From positions 1-64,000 of the forward strand of contig CAZAMP010000016.1 in the NCBI GenBank assembly GCA_964486455.1: 64,000 nucleotides of DNA. Direction: 5' to 3'. Below are positions 26,031 through 37,400 of this stretch, in pieces (the stretch's first letter is position 1; each line of letters opens with the position of its first letter). This stretch comes from CAZAMP01 sp964486455. GTDB lineage: Bacteria; Eisenbacteria; RBG-16-71-46; CAZAMP01. The position numbers and the translations under genes are program-made. The notes beneath the pieces were generated by a model. It worked only from the letters and a program-made list of their open reading frames with translations, was not told the origin of the DNA and ran no database searches.

Positions 26031-26170
26031 CATCCCTCGTGTACTTGCCATGACCTCATTGCCAGGAGGTGATGGCCTTCGGGAGACAACAGACGCATTG
26101 CATTCGTAGTTTTCGGCTTGGGAAGACGGACCGGCCCTCAGGGTCGGCTGGAAGACAAGCGAGGGGCCCC

Positions 26171-29100
26171 GTGTCAAACCGCATAAATCGATTGCACCTT
26201 GCATGCATTGGGCTGCTTACCCTGGCATTCCCGATTGCGGCGTCCGCCTACGATCATCTCGAGATCGAGGTGGTCAATCCGGACAGTGTTCAAGGCCTGC
26301 CGGCCGTGACTGTGGAGGTCCCGTTCAGCGTGCGGGTCCGAGCCGTGGATCAGGGGGGAAACACGGATCCATCGGCGGATTTCGTGCATGCCGAGCTCTA
26401 CTCCCCGGACGTGAACGCCACGCTTCCACCCGCCCACTACCTACAGGGTGGTGAGTGGCAGTTCGACAACTGCATCTTCCATGATGCAGGCAACGCGGTG
26501 CGGCTCAAGGTCCGCGACGCTGACGACGGCTCAGTTCCGCACGCCACGGTCTTCATCAACAGTTACAACTTCGTGGACCATTTCATCATCGGTCTTCCGC
26601 CGGGTGACAAGCAGGTTGGCCTGCCCATCAGCGTTACGATAACCGCCGTCGACGCGAACAGCAGCACGATCGCGAACTTCGATGACACGGTCACGCTCAC
26701 GGCGGACGTGGGGCACTTCTTGATGGGCCCGAACATCGTCGTGCCCGGCAGCTCATTCAATCTGGGGACAGCCACCCTGTTCGTGCGCTTTCTCGGCACG
26801 GATCCGATCTCCTACTCGAACATACTCACCGCGACGAACTCGGTGCAGTACCCGGGGCAGGGCGCCCCGGCGCAATCCAGCGCCGTCGTCTCACCGCTTT
26901 ATCCGGGGGCGCTCAGGACCATCGTGCTGCTTCTGCCCGGCGAGACGCTCACGCCCGGGATCAGTCCGGGCAAGACGGGAACACCCGTCACTCAGACGTC
27001 CGGTATGACCTTCGACGGCGTGGACATCTACGCAACGGATGAATACTGGAACCCGGTCCGCAGCGCTCCCTATCCGGACCTTGACTGGAGCACGAGCGAT
27101 CCCGACGTCAATGTTGAGCTTCCGGCCCCGTCGACGATGGGATCGAACTCCGATCTCGACAACGAGGTAAAGCTGGTCACCGCGGGTCTTCAACGCGTCA
27201 CCGTCGATGCGTCGGGCCCGATCACCGATACGGATCACAGCTGGGTGACCGTGGGACCTGAGGGGTTGGACCACTTTGTCTTCGACTACGCGGTTTGGGA
27301 TACGTCGGATGTCCAGGTGACGACCTCACCGTTCAACATCCGCGTGCGCGCGGAGGATCTCTATGGGAACGACTTCCCGTTCAACGGCATCGTGTCCATC
27401 CGTGTGCGAATCGCGCAGGAGGAGCGCAATGACTGGCTTCTGATCGACAACGTGCAGTTCGTCGACGGCCTTCTCGAGACGACGGTCCAGGTGACGAAGC
27501 GCGCGTTCTCGGCGCGACTCATCGTCGACTCGCTCGGCGGCGTTGTCGGTGAGAGCGGGCGCTTCCAGGTCAACTCGGGGCCCCTGGAGAAATTCCTCAT
27601 CACGTTCCCGGGCCAGAACTGGATGCCCGGCATCAACGATCCGGACTTCCCCGGCTATGTGGGCGATCCGGAGGGCACCATCGCCGGCGACGTCATCGAT
27701 TCGGTTTGGATCCGCCCCGTCGACGTGTACAAGAACATCGCGACGGGAAGCTGGCTGGTCAACGTGGCCTGCCCGACCGGATACTTCGAGCTTCCCAACT
27801 ACGGGGACAACATCGTCCAGGTCTCGGGTCCCACCGCGATCGACGTCATTCTTCGCACGCACCAGCAGCAGCGGCTCTCGTCCGAGGCCGGCCCGGGAAC
27901 CGAGGGGATCTCGAGCAACGTCTCGGTGACGCCTTCGACGTTCGATCGGATCGTCATCGAGGCCCCCGGTGAGTCGCTGGATCCCGGGATCTTCGAGACG
28001 ATCGAAAACGACGGCAAGATCGGGACCCCGTCCGTTCAAGACGCGGGGATCTCATTCGATGTGACGGTCTACGCCTGCGACGCGTATTGGAACCCGGTGC
28101 AGGACTCCGATCCGGTGCTTCCGATGCAGATCGACTTCTCCTCGTCCGACGCCGCGGCCACGTTGCCTGTGGGGCCGCAAACCGTGGGGTCGAACACGGA
28201 GTACTTCGAGGCGGCGCTTCGCACGCTGGACGAGCAGAGTCAGCAGGTGATTACCATCGATGATCTCGGCTCGGCGGCGACGGCGTTCACCACAGTACCG
28301 CTACAAGCGGGTGCGATCGATCACTTCGATCTCGGCATCAACAACCGCGCGACTCCCACGCCCAACGATCCGCTGGATCCGATCCCCGACGTGCAGGCGG
28401 GCGCGAACCTGCCCAACGTCACGGTTGTCGCGCGTGATCAGTTCGGCAATCACATCACCAACTACACGGAAGACGGCTCGCTTTCCGTTACGCACGGGTC
28501 GAACGTGGTCACGCCCGTTCAGATCGACTTCGACGACGGGTTCGGAGACGGCAGCCCCTACAACGGCGTGTGGCGCGGCAGCGTCCGGATCACCAAGGCG
28601 GGGGACGAGGTCCAACTCGTCGTGCGAGAAGACATCACCGCCGTGACCGACTCCAGCAACGTGTTCGCCGTGTACCCGGGTGCCTATGCGGATCTGCTCG
28701 TCATGCTGCCCGGCGAGGTTCACACGCCGGGCGTCGGGCCCGGCAAGATCGGGAACCCGCTTCCGGCCACGGTCGGGGAGACGATGACTTCCAGCGTGGT
28801 CGCGACCGACACCTGGTGGAACCAGGTGCCCGAGCAGCCGACCGTCAATCTCGAGACCAGCGGGTACTCCGTTCTTTTGAGCGGGAACAACGTGCCGCTC
28901 GAGCCTGACGGGCACCGCGATTTCGATCTCTACTTCCGGACCGCCGGTGTGCAAAACCTGGCCGTCAAGGACCTCGTCGAGCAGGCGATCACCGATACCT
29001 CGACGGTTGCTCTCTCTCCCGGCGAGTTCGTACGACTCCAGGTCATTGCCCCGGGTGAGTCGCCGAATCCCGGAGGTCCCGAGACCGACGGGAAGATCGG

Positions 29101-32100
29101 GGCACCCGATGCGCAGACCGCAAGCCTTCAGTTCGACGTCGGGGTTCGCTCGGTCGACCAGTTCTGGAACCTCGTGATCAACAACGACGAGCACATCCAG
29201 ATCCTGTCGGACGACGGCTCCCTCGACGACACGAATCCCCCGAACCAGGGGCAGCCGCTCCTGGACGGCAGTATCACGTTCCCGATCTTCCTCACGTCGA
29301 CCGGCTCGGTACGCATCGAAGCGACGCCGATGGACAATCTCGACATCGACGGTCACTTCGTCGACGTCACGATTCTGCCGGGCGCACACTACGTGATCGA
29401 AGTTCCCGACAGCGCATTCGTCGGACCGCCGAGGTCGTTCCCGATGACGATCTCGCTGGTGGACAGCCTGGGGCAGGTCGAGCAAGGCGCGAACAACGAG
29501 GTCTTCATCGAGGCGTTCAAGTCGAATCTGGCTCCGCCGTCGGGCACGCTAGGTTTCACGAGCATCCAGCTCGCGAGCGGCACGGCCACGATTCTGAACC
29601 AGACCTACGACACGGTCGAGGACATCATCCTGCAGGTGACCGATCGGGCGGGACGTGAGATGAACTCCACGCCCATCGTCATGATGTCGAACGGGATGGA
29701 GTATCAGATCGCAGTCGACGGGAACCCGGACTTGATCGTCGGCCCGCCAAGCACGTTCTCGGTCACCGTAGAGCTACGCGACGTCGATACGGCGACACTC
29801 ATCGACTCGGACCGGCAGTTCGGCGTCGAGGTCTGGTCGGTTGCCGATGACGCGGTCGGTCCCGGAAGGGTCGGCGTGAACGGATCGAGTCTGCAAGGTG
29901 GGCGTGTCGTGTTCGAGCAGAGCTACACGAAGGCGGAAGCCGTCTACCTCAGTATCCAGGACACCACGGATCTCGTGGGGAACAGCCCCATCTTCAACCT
30001 CGGGGCCGATGGCTACAAGCGCGTACAGGTTCTCGTTCCCGGTGAAGAAGTGGAGCCCGGTGACGAGGCTTTCGAAGAGACCGGAAAGAGCGGGACACCG
30101 GACGCGCAGCGCTCGGGCGAGCCGTTCAACATCGTCGTGCGGGCCGTGGATCAGTACTGGAACCTCGCCGATACGACGGCCGGCGGGACGGTTCACCTGG
30201 ACGCCAGCGACGGGTCGTTCGAAAACGGAAACCCGTGGCCGCAGGATGTGCCGTTCGTAAACGGCAAGCGCACGGTCGAGGCCTTTCTGGTCGACGAGGG
30301 TGTGGTCGAGGTGACGGCGCTCGACAGTGACGACCTGGACCGCCCGGAGCAACGCGTCGACATCCCGGTGCTCTCGAGCTACGCGTACGAGATCATCGTG
30401 CCTGAGAGCGCGATCACCGGCCAGGTCCCCGGCTTCCAGGTGTCCGTGCGTCTCTATGATCCCGAAACGGACATGACGGTTCAGGATGCGAGCAACCGCT
30501 TCACGATGACGCCGCTGCTGGCCAATCTCAACGCCGGAAATGGCAATCTGGGCATTCCCGAAGGCCAGTTGATCGAAGGTGTGGACGTGATTAACACTCA
30601 AACCTACGACGTCGTGGAAGACATCCTGATCAGAGTGAGCGATGACTTCGGCCGCGAAGCGTACTCGACCGTCATCCACATGGAGACGGGCGGCCTTTAC
30701 TACGAGGTAACGCTGCCAGACTCCGCGATGGTCGGGCCTCCGGAGACGTTTCCCATCGATGTCGCCCTGATCGATTCGAACACGGAGAACGTGGTGATGA
30801 CCCGCGACGGCCCGATCAACATCGTGGTCTTCTCCGCGAACTCCGGGCAGCCGGGTGACGGCGACTGGTCGGTCAACTACGAGCTGTTGGACGAGGGAAC
30901 CGTCCATTTCAATCAGAGCTACTCGAAGGCCGAAGAGGTATTCGTGCAGGTGTCCGACTCGACCGGCGTGACCGGAATCTCGAACACCTGCACCGTCATG
31001 GCGGACGGCTACAAGCGCATCCAGCTGCTGGTGCCCGGGGAGACTCCGGTGCCCGGCGTCCCCAGCGAAACGGGGAAGGATGGCGATGTCATTACCCAGC
31101 AGGCGGAAGTTCCCTTCCTGGTGACCACCCGCGCGGTGGATCAGTACTGGAACCGCGCGACCACCGTCACGGGCGGTTCGATCAACCTCGACTCGTCGGA
31201 AGGGTCGCTCGGCACCGGGAACCCGGTCAATCAGGGAGATCCACTCATCAACGGATCGGTGTCGTTCGAAATCACGCTGAGTCAGCATGGTGCCGCCGTT
31301 CTCACCGCGGCCGATTCGCTGACGGCGGACATCGCGATCGGGACGGCAACGGTTCCGATCAATGACGCGGAATACGAGATCGTCGTGCCTGAGATCGCGA
31401 CCGTCGGGCCTCCCAGCAGCTTCACGATAACCGTGCGGCTCGTGAACCCGACGACCGGCGAGCGAATTAACGCCAACAACACCTTCACGCTGCTCGCACT
31501 CAAGCCGAACCGCGACGCCGCGCTCGATACGCTCGGCGTTGGAGGCGGAACGCTCAGCATGGGCGAGATCATCATTCGAAACCAGACGTACGCGACGGCC
31601 CAGGACATCGTGATCCAGGTCAGCGACGATCTTGGACGCGAGGCGACCAGTGAGATCATTCACATGGAGCCGGTCGGGATCCGCTACGACGTGGTGGTGC
31701 CCGAGTTCGCGGAGGTCGGACCTCCGGCCACCTTCGACATGGTTGTCAGGTTGGTCGACGTGGAGACCGGTCAGGTCGTGACGGGCGACGATCGCTCGTT
31801 CGACATCCAGGCGATCAACAGCACTACCGGAACCCCGGGCGTCGGCGAACTCGGAATCGCCACGGCCTTCCTCGTCGACGGTGTCTCGCATCTTCAGCAA
31901 ACGTACACGGCACTCGAGAACATCTTCTTCCTCGTCTCGGACGATACGGGTGACCAGGTGTTCTCCACGACCGTGCAGATGCGGGCCGCGATCCCCAACA
32001 GCATGGATATCTCGGTGACACCGGATCCACTTCGTGTGCGTCAGCGAGCGAGCTTGACAGCGACGCTGACCGATCTATACGGGCATCCGGTGGCGGGCCG

Positions 32101-33157
32101 AGCCGTAAGCTTCGACGTGCTGTCCGGGCGGGGCAGCGTCGACGCGGACTCCGCAACGACGAACAGTGAAGGCGAGGCGTCGGTCCGTCTTTCGGTGGAC
32201 GGCATCGACGACATCGTGATCTGGGCGCAGGCTGCCGGAGTCGGTGAGCGGATGCTTACGCTGCCCGTCTTGCGCCCGACGGGGATCCACAACGTCGTCG
32301 TGGGCGACTCGGTTCTGTTCGGCGGCGAGCCTCCGACGACGCTGACGGCCGTCGTCCAGGACCCGTTCGGCGATCCGTATCCGTTCTACCCCGTGGAGTT
32401 CAAGGTCATTTCGGGTGACGGCTGGGTCGATACCGACTCGACCGTCACCGACACGCTCGGGCAGGCAATCGTCAACGTCCACGCGATGGCCGGCGGTAGT
32501 GAGGACCTGTACATCGAGGTGACCGCCGCCGAGTTCGCTCCGTGGCCGGTGTCGCTCGTCGTTCTCGCCCCCCCCGTCACGGAGTTCGAGTTCATGGGGC
32601 CGGCGTCGAACGTCAACGGCGGCTACGTCGTCACCCCGGAGACACCGATACGTCTCTCCGCAAGCTCCGAGCTGGACGTCGGCGCGATCTACTACGGCGT
32701 GAACCTGGGATCTCAGGACGTTCCGAGAGATATCTACGCCGGTGAACTCACGCTCGCTTCGCTGGGAATTAGTGATCCAGGCGCCCATATGATCCGTTAC
32801 TACGCCACCGACGTCGAGGGACACGAAGGCGAGATTCAGGAAATGACGGTCTATCTAACAACGACCCTCGCCACGGCGAAGCAGATCACCAATCGTCCCA
32901 ACCCGTTCAAGGCGGGGCGCGAGAGCACCGTCATTCTCTTCCGCTCAAACCGTTCAGGTCAGGCCGAGGTGACGATCTACGATCCATATGGAAACCGGGT
33001 GTGGTCGACGCTCGTGGCCGTTCAGGCGGGTGTGATCAACCAGATCGCTTGGGACGGCCGTAACGGCAACGGGGCCATCGTCGGCAACGGAGGATATGTC
33101 TGCCGCGTCAAAACGCCGGACGGCGTGATGAAGCGAAAGATCGCGGTCGTCAAGTAG
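26171..33157 (+). CDS. Giant exported multi-Ig-domain surface protein with FlgD-like C-terminal module
   Basis: A 2328-residue protein. The GTG at 26171 (GAGGGG upstream) starts a good signal peptide (LHLACIGLLTLAFPIAASA); ATG 26072 would add 33 residues before it. The body is a chain of Ig-like beta-sandwich domains of two kinds: one marked by PGE...PG...GK.G.P and AVDQYWN (about seven copies), the other by a VGPP..F.. entry, QTY...EDI and SDD.GRE (about six copies). Near the end are Big_1-like domains (SLTATLTDLYGHPVAGRAVS) and a last FlgD-like module (TNRPNPFKAGRESTVILF, IAWDGRNGNG, GGYVCRVKTPDG). It is probably a cell-surface fibre or adhesin. First gene of an eight-gene operon. Confidence 0.85.
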   Translation: MSNRINRLHLACIGLLTLAFPIAASAYDHLEIEVVNPDSVQGLPAVTVEVPFSVRVRAVDQGGNTDPSADFVHAELYSPDVNATLPPAHYLQGGEWQFDNCIFHDAGNAVRLKVRDADDGSVPHATVFINSYNFVDHFIIGLPPGDKQVGLPISVTITAVDANSSTIANFDDTVTLTADVGHFLMGPNIVVPGSSFNLGTATLFVRFLGTDPISYSNILTATNSVQYPGQGAPAQSSAVVSPLYPGALRTIVLLLPGETLTPGISPGKTGTPVTQTSGMTFDGVDIYATDEYWNPVRSAPYPDLDWSTSDPDVNVELPAPSTMGSNSDLDNEVKLVTAGLQRVTVDASGPITDTDHSWVTVGPEGLDHFVFDYAVWDTSDVQVTTSPFNIRVRAEDLYGNDFPFNGIVSIRVRIAQEERNDWLLIDNVQFVDGLLETTVQVTKRAFSARLIVDSLGGVVGESGRFQVNSGPLEKFLITFPGQNWMPGINDPDFPGYVGDPEGTIAGDVIDSVWIRPVDVYKNIATGSWLVNVACPTGYFELPNYGDNIVQVSGPTAIDVILRTHQQQRLSSEAGPGTEGISSNVSVTPSTFDRIVIEAPGESLDPGIFETIENDGKIGTPSVQDAGISFDVTVYACDAYWNPVQDSDPVLPMQIDFSSSDAAATLPVGPQTVGSNTEYFEAALRTLDEQSQQVITIDDLGSAATAFTTVPLQAGAIDHFDLGINNRATPTPNDPLDPIPDVQAGANLPNVTVVARDQFGNHITNYTEDGSLSVTHGSNVVTPVQIDFDDGFGDGSPYNGVWRGSVRITKAGDEVQLVVREDITAVTDSSNVFAVYPGAYADLLVMLPGEVHTPGVGPGKIGNPLPATVGETMTSSVVATDTWWNQVPEQPTVNLETSGYSVLLSGNNVPLEPDGHRDFDLYFRTAGVQNLAVKDLVEQAITDTSTVALSPGEFVRLQVIAPGESPNPGGPETDGKIGAPDAQTASLQFDVGVRSVDQFWNLVINNDEHIQILSDDGSLDDTNPPNQGQPLLDGSITFPIFLTSTGSVRIEATPMDNLDIDGHFVDVTILPGAHYVIEVPDSAFVGPPRSFPMTISLVDSLGQVEQGANNEVFIEAFKSNLAPPSGTLGFTSIQLASGTATILNQTYDTVEDIILQVTDRAGREMNSTPIVMMSNGMEYQIAVDGNPDLIVGPPSTFSVTVELRDVDTATLIDSDRQFGVEVWSVADDAVGPGRVGVNGSSLQGGRVVFEQSYTKAEAVYLSIQDTTDLVGNSPIFNLGADGYKRVQVLVPGEEVEPGDEAFEETGKSGTPDAQRSGEPFNIVVRAVDQYWNLADTTAGGTVHLDASDGSFENGNPWPQDVPFVNGKRTVEAFLVDEGVVEVTALDSDDLDRPEQRVDIPVLSSYAYEIIVPESAITGQVPGFQVSVRLYDPETDMTVQDASNRFTMTPLLANLNAGNGNLGIPEGQLIEGVDVINTQTYDVVEDILIRVSDDFGREAYSTVIHMETGGLYYEVTLPDSAMVGPPETFPIDVALIDSNTENVVMTRDGPINIVVFSANSGQPGDGDWSVNYELLDEGTVHFNQSYSKAEEVFVQVSDSTGVTGISNTCTVMADGYKRIQLLVPGETPVPGVPSETGKDGDVITQQAEVPFLVTTRAVDQYWNRATTVTGGSINLDSSEGSLGTGNPVNQGDPLINGSVSFEITLSQHGAAVLTAADSLTADIAIGTATVPINDAEYEIVVPEIATVGPPSSFTITVRLVNPTTGERINANNTFTLLALKPNRDAALDTLGVGGGTLSMGEIIIRNQTYATAQDIVIQVSDDLGREATSEIIHMEPVGIRYDVVVPEFAEVGPPATFDMVVRLVDVETGQVVTGDDRSFDIQAINSTTGTPGVGELGIATAFLVDGVSHLQQTYTALENIFFLVSDDTGDQVFSTTVQMRAAIPNSMDISVTPDPLRVRQRASLTATLTDLYGHPVAGRAVSFDVLSGRGSVDADSATTNSEGEASVRLSVDGIDDIVIWAQAAGVGERMLTLPVLRPTGIHNVVVGDSVLFGGEPPTTLTAVVQDPFGDPYPFYPVEFKVISGDGWVDTDSTVTDTLGQAIVNVHAMAGGSEDLYIEVTAAEFAPWPVSLVVLAPPVTEFEFMGPASNVNGGYVVTPETPIRLSASSELDVGAIYYGVNLGSQDVPRDIYAGELTLASLGISDPGAHMIRYYATDVEGHEGEIQEMTVYLTTTLATAKQITNRPNPFKAGRESTVILFRSNRSGQAEVTIYDPYGNRVWSTLVAVQAGVINQIAWDGRNGNGAIVGNGGYVCRVKTPDGVMKRKIAVVK

Positions 33158-33170
33158 GGAAGGCAGCATC

Positions 33171-34442
33171 ATGCGCGGACATCATAGAAAAGCGGTTACG
33201 ACCGCGATTGCGGTCAGTCTGGTTCTCACCTTGGCGCCGGTCGAAGCGCTCGGCGCGGGAGGCAGCGGGGGGCTCCCCGGGCAGCTCCTGCGGTACGGTT
33301 CGGCGGCACGCTCATTGGCGCTCGGCGACGCGTTCGTCGGGCTGGCCGACGACGTGTCCACGTCGTACTGGAACCCCGCCGGCCTCGAACAGCTTCGCAC
33401 GGCACAGCTCACGGGTCTTCACGCGGAGCTCCTCGACGGCGCGGACTACGAGTTCTTCGCCATCGGATCTCCCACCGAGCACTATGGGTCGTTCGCGCTG
33501 AGCGGCGTGCTCATGCGCATGGGTGGCTTCGAGCGCACCACACTATTCGAAGACCTGGGCGAGACGTTCAACCAGCACGAGAGCGCCTTCTCTCTCTCCT
33601 ACGCTCGGCGGATCGCGGGTGTAGCGATGGGGATGAACGTGAAAGCCGTCAGTCAGTCCATCGGCGGGTTGTCGGGATCGGGCTTCGGGGGAGATCTCGG
33701 TGTCTACTACAGACCGACGCACCTCTTCAGCGTCGGCGCGGTGGCCCAGAACCTCCTTCAGCCGGAGCTTCGCTTGGATCAGGACGCCGAGCTGTGGGCG
33801 CGCAGCTACCGTGCGGGTGCCGCGTTCTACCTGCACGGCGGACGGGTCATCGGTCTCACGGACGTGGGCTTGATCGACGGCGGCGACACGCGGCTGTCCG
33901 GCGGAATGGAGGCCTGGCCGATGGGCAGCTTCGCGCTGCGCGCCGGCTACAACGGCCAATTGGAGCAGTTCACTGGTGGGATCGGAGTGCGCCGGGGCAA
34001 TTTGCAGTTCGACTATGCATACAACCCGAGCGATTTCGGGCTCACCAATGTCTTTTCAGTTACATGGCGCTTCGGAGTTCCTTTCGGGATCCGAATGGGC
34101 CGATCCGTCCAGCACTTCTCGCCGACCGGTGGCACGCGTGAGGTAGAGCTTCACGTCCAGACCGCCGTGCGTGGGGAGCCGAAGAGCTGGCAGCTGATCA
34201 TTCGAGAGAACGATGGCGAAATCATCAAGCGCATCGAGGGTGACGACGCGCCACCGGAAACGTTGGTCTGGGCCGGTGACGATGATCTGGGCCGTGGCGT
34301 TCCGAACGGAACGTACTACGCGGAAGTGGTCATCGTTGATCGGATCGGACAGGAGTGGACGTCGGTGACCGGCGTCGAGGTTCTCAACTTCAGCGAAGAT
34401 GCGGTGGTCCCGATGCGCATCGAGGTGAGCGGGGGTGAATAG
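33171..34442 (+). CDS. PorV/PorQ-like outer-membrane protein with FlgD-like tail
   Basis: A 423-residue protein with a signal peptide (ending near VEALGAG) and a beta-barrel body of the PorV/PorQ (UPF0164) type: QLLRYGSAARSLALGDAFVG and DDVSTSYWNPAGLEQL are the diagnostic N-terminal motifs of that family. From about residue 325 it carries a module like the FlgD Ig domain (ETLVWAGDDDLGRGVPNGTY). PorV is the outer-membrane shuttle of the type IX secretion system. The gene starts 13 bp after the giant protein gene, and its end overlaps the next gene by 8 bp. PorV-like family membership is well supported; the secretion role is inferred. Confidence 0.85.
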   Translation: MRGHHRKAVTTAIAVSLVLTLAPVEALGAGGSGGLPGQLLRYGSAARSLALGDAFVGLADDVSTSYWNPAGLEQLRTAQLTGLHAELLDGADYEFFAIGSPTEHYGSFALSGVLMRMGGFERTTLFEDLGETFNQHESAFSLSYARRIAGVAMGMNVKAVSQSIGGLSGSGFGGDLGVYYRPTHLFSVGAVAQNLLQPELRLDQDAELWARSYRAGAAFYLHGGRVIGLTDVGLIDGGDTRLSGGMEAWPMGSFALRAGYNGQLEQFTGGIGVRRGNLQFDYAYNPSDFGLTNVFSVTWRFGVPFGIRMGRSVQHFSPTGGTREVELHVQTAVRGEPKSWQLIIRENDGEIIKRIEGDDAPPETLVWAGDDDLGRGVPNGTYYAEVVIVDRIGQEWTSVTGVEVLNFSEDAVVPMRIEVSGGE

Positions 34443-37400
34443 AGCGATGAAGGGTTCAAGCTGGCAGCTCGAGCGGAGCGAGCGCCGCGGTTCCCGCGCG
34501 CGCCTGACCTGGTCAATATGGATCGTGTTGCTTCTACTCGCGCCGTTGCCGGCTCATGGGGAGTCGGATACCGAGGTGCCGCCCGAGGCGGCGCTCTGGC
34601 GGTCGGCCGGGGAGAGTTTCGAAGGCGGATCGGACAAATCGGCGGCGCTCAAGCAGTACCGCTTGTTTGTCTCGACCTACGGAAAGAGCCAACGTGCTGC
34701 TGATGCGCAGTTCATGGTTGGGGAGTGCTTCTTCGCGATCGGCGACTACCCGGCGGCACTCGCGGAGTACGAGCGCGTGTTCAAGTACGCCGGCCGAAGC
34801 GAGACGTTGGTCGCCAGCGCCTACCTCCGGATGGGGGAGGCCACCTACAACCTAGGTATCTTCGATCGTTCGATCGAGTATCTGAATCGCGTCGTCGGTG
34901 ACTACGCGAAGTCGTATCTCGCCGGCGAGGCGCTCTTCTCGCTCGGTGAAGCGTTCATTGCCCAGGAGAAGTGGGAGAGGCTGGAAGAAACCTACCGGCA
35001 TCTCCTCGAAACGCGGCCCGGCTATGCGGATCGCGATCACGTCAAGTTCGCCCGCGGAATCTTCGCCTATCACAAGGGCGACTACGATGAGGCCATCGCT
35101 TACCTAAAAGATGTAGAGAGCGATCGGGGGGTATTTTTCTGGGGGCGGTCGCTCGAGGACGACGGACAGTATCTGAGGGCGATCCAGAAGTTCAGGCAGC
35201 TTCTCCGCGAATACCCGGGAAGCCCGCTCGCGGACGATGCCGCGTTCGCCGTCGCGGACGCGTTCTTCAAGGCGGGTCAGTTCCAGCTCGCCATCGAGGC
35301 GTACACGTCGTTCACCGACATGTGGCGCGAGAGCCCATTTTACCCGAACGCGCTCTACAAGCTCGCCTGTGTTAGCTTTCAGGAAGGACGCTACGAGGAG
35401 GCCATCCGCTCCCTCGAAGAGGTCCGCAATGACTACGCCGATGAAGAGATCCGCGCCTACGCGGATTTTCTCATCGGCAACTGCTACCGGGAGCTGGGAA
35501 AGGTCCCCGAGGCCACGTTCGCCTATTCACGAATCGTGGACGAGTTCCCCCAGGCCCGCATCGCGTCGGCCGCGCTCCACAAGATGGTCTGGTGCGCTGC
35601 CAGCGAGCAGAACTTCGCGCAGGCGGTCCTCCTCTCCGAAGACTTCCTCCGTCGGTATCCGGGTGACCCGCTCGCCGGTCGAGTGCTGATGCTCAAGGGC
35701 TTCTCACATCGCCAGCTGAATGATCACACGCGGGCCATCCGTGACTTTCAGGCCATTCTCGACAAGCACCCGGGCACGGATCTGGCGGAGCGTGCTCTTG
35801 CGCTGGCGCTGATCACGTTTCACGAGGTGGGTGCGCATGACCGAATGATCACGACGTACCGCTTCCTGGCGGGCGAGCTCTTGCCTACCGAGAGCGTCTG
35901 GCGGGCGCGAAGCTACTACCATTTGGGTGAGGCGTACTACTCTCTCGGGCTCTACCAGGATGCATCGCAGATGTACCGCCTCGTGTTGACCGGCTATCCG
36001 AGGTCGGATGTTGCGGCGTACGCGCTCCAGGGACTCACGGCGTCCTATGGGAAGATGGGGCAGTACGAGCTGGCTCTAGAGGAGCAGGAAAAGTTCCTTT
36101 TCGCGCTCACGAACGCTGAGAGCGAGGACGGACGGAACTACCTGGTCGTCGCCGCAATTCATTTCAACAAAAGGGACTACGAAGAGGCCCTGCACGGCTA
36201 TCAGGCGTTCTTGGCCGCACACCCGGACGATCCCGAAGCCGCCGGCGCGTTGCTTCAAAGCGGCGACGCGTACTATCGGCTGCAGTACTACGAGAACGCG
36301 ATCGAGTCGTGGCGGACGCTCATTCATCGTTTCCCCAGCGACGCGCGCGCAATGGATGCGCTCTACAAGATCGCCGACACGGAGTTCGGACTCGGGCATT
36401 TCGATGCCGCGGCCGCTAACTATCAGGCGCTCATCGATCGCGCTCCCGACTCTCCGCATGCCGCCGACGCGTCGTTCAGCATCGGGAACTGCTACTACAA
36501 CCTGAGAAACGACGACGCAGCCGTGCTCGCCTTCGAGGGGTTCATCACAACCTATCCGTTCGACGAGCGCGTGGAGGCGGCGGAGCGCGGCATCCAGGCG
36601 TGCTTCCTCCGGTCGGATCGCCCGATCGAGGAGTACCTGGCGCAGAACCCCGACAGCCCGCTTGCCGCAGATTTCCTCTGGCAGGAAGGGCAGCGGGCAT
36701 TCTCGGAGGAGCACTACTCTCTCGCGATCGAACGCTTCAAGCGTGTTGCCCTCGACTATCCGGAGAGCGAATCGGCGCCCAACGCGGTGTTCTACCTGGC
36801 GGAGGCGCACTACAAGTCCGAGGAGATGGAGGCCGGTCTGGCGACCTTCAAGAACTTCGCCGCCACGTATCCCAATCACGATCTGGCTCCGCTCGCGAAC
36901 TTCCGCACCGGGGCGGTCCTCTATCGTCTCGAGCGGTTCGCGGAGTCCGCCGACGCGTTCGAAGGTCTCATGTGGCACTACGGCGACTCCGAGTACGCGG
37001 GGCTCGCGGCGTTCAACGTCACGCTCGCGCTCGCGAAGCTCGAAGAGTGGCCAGAGTACGTCGAGGCGTGCAAGCGTCTCCTGGAGATCTTCCCGGAACA
37101 CGAAAAGCGCGGGGAAGTGATGCTTCAGATTGCGATCGTCTATCAGGAAGAACTGGGTGACTACCAAAAGGCGATCGACGCCTATCAAACGGCGGTCGGG
37201 GAGGCTTCGGACCGCGAAGCGGAGATCAATTATCGGATCGGCGAGTGCCACGAGAAACTGCACGACACGGATCTGGCCCTTCAGATCTATGAACGCGCGG
37301 GACACAGCGGCGCGTCGACCGACCCATACCGGATAGCGGGCTTGGCGGAAGTCGCCGAGATCCATGAGGCACGACGGGATTGGTCCAAGGCATTGGAGGT

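Larger units (their letters stand above)
25672..26170. other. 499-bp divergent intergenic region between two large operons
   Basis: Holds, from left to right, the duplicated ATCCTAGTGC (25784-25793 and 25809-25818), the long hairpin element 25811-25980, a sigma-54-like promoter at 26015-26030, and an isolated AGGAGG at 26065-26070 too close to the ATG at 26072 to be a normal start. The leader 26072-26170 is open in the frame of the giant protein, but a signal peptide appears only after the GTG at 26171. Confidence 0.6.

Noticed and set aside
26072..26170. Earlier ATG start for the giant surface protein
   Set aside because: AGGAGG is only one to two bases from this ATG, and the extension would bury the signal peptide that begins after the GTG at 26171. 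Kept as an alternative only.
29774..31900. 708-codon open frame antisense to the giant surface protein
   Set aside because: It mirrors the codon bias of the real gene, has a low-complexity Arg/Asp/Val composition and no ribosome site or domain.
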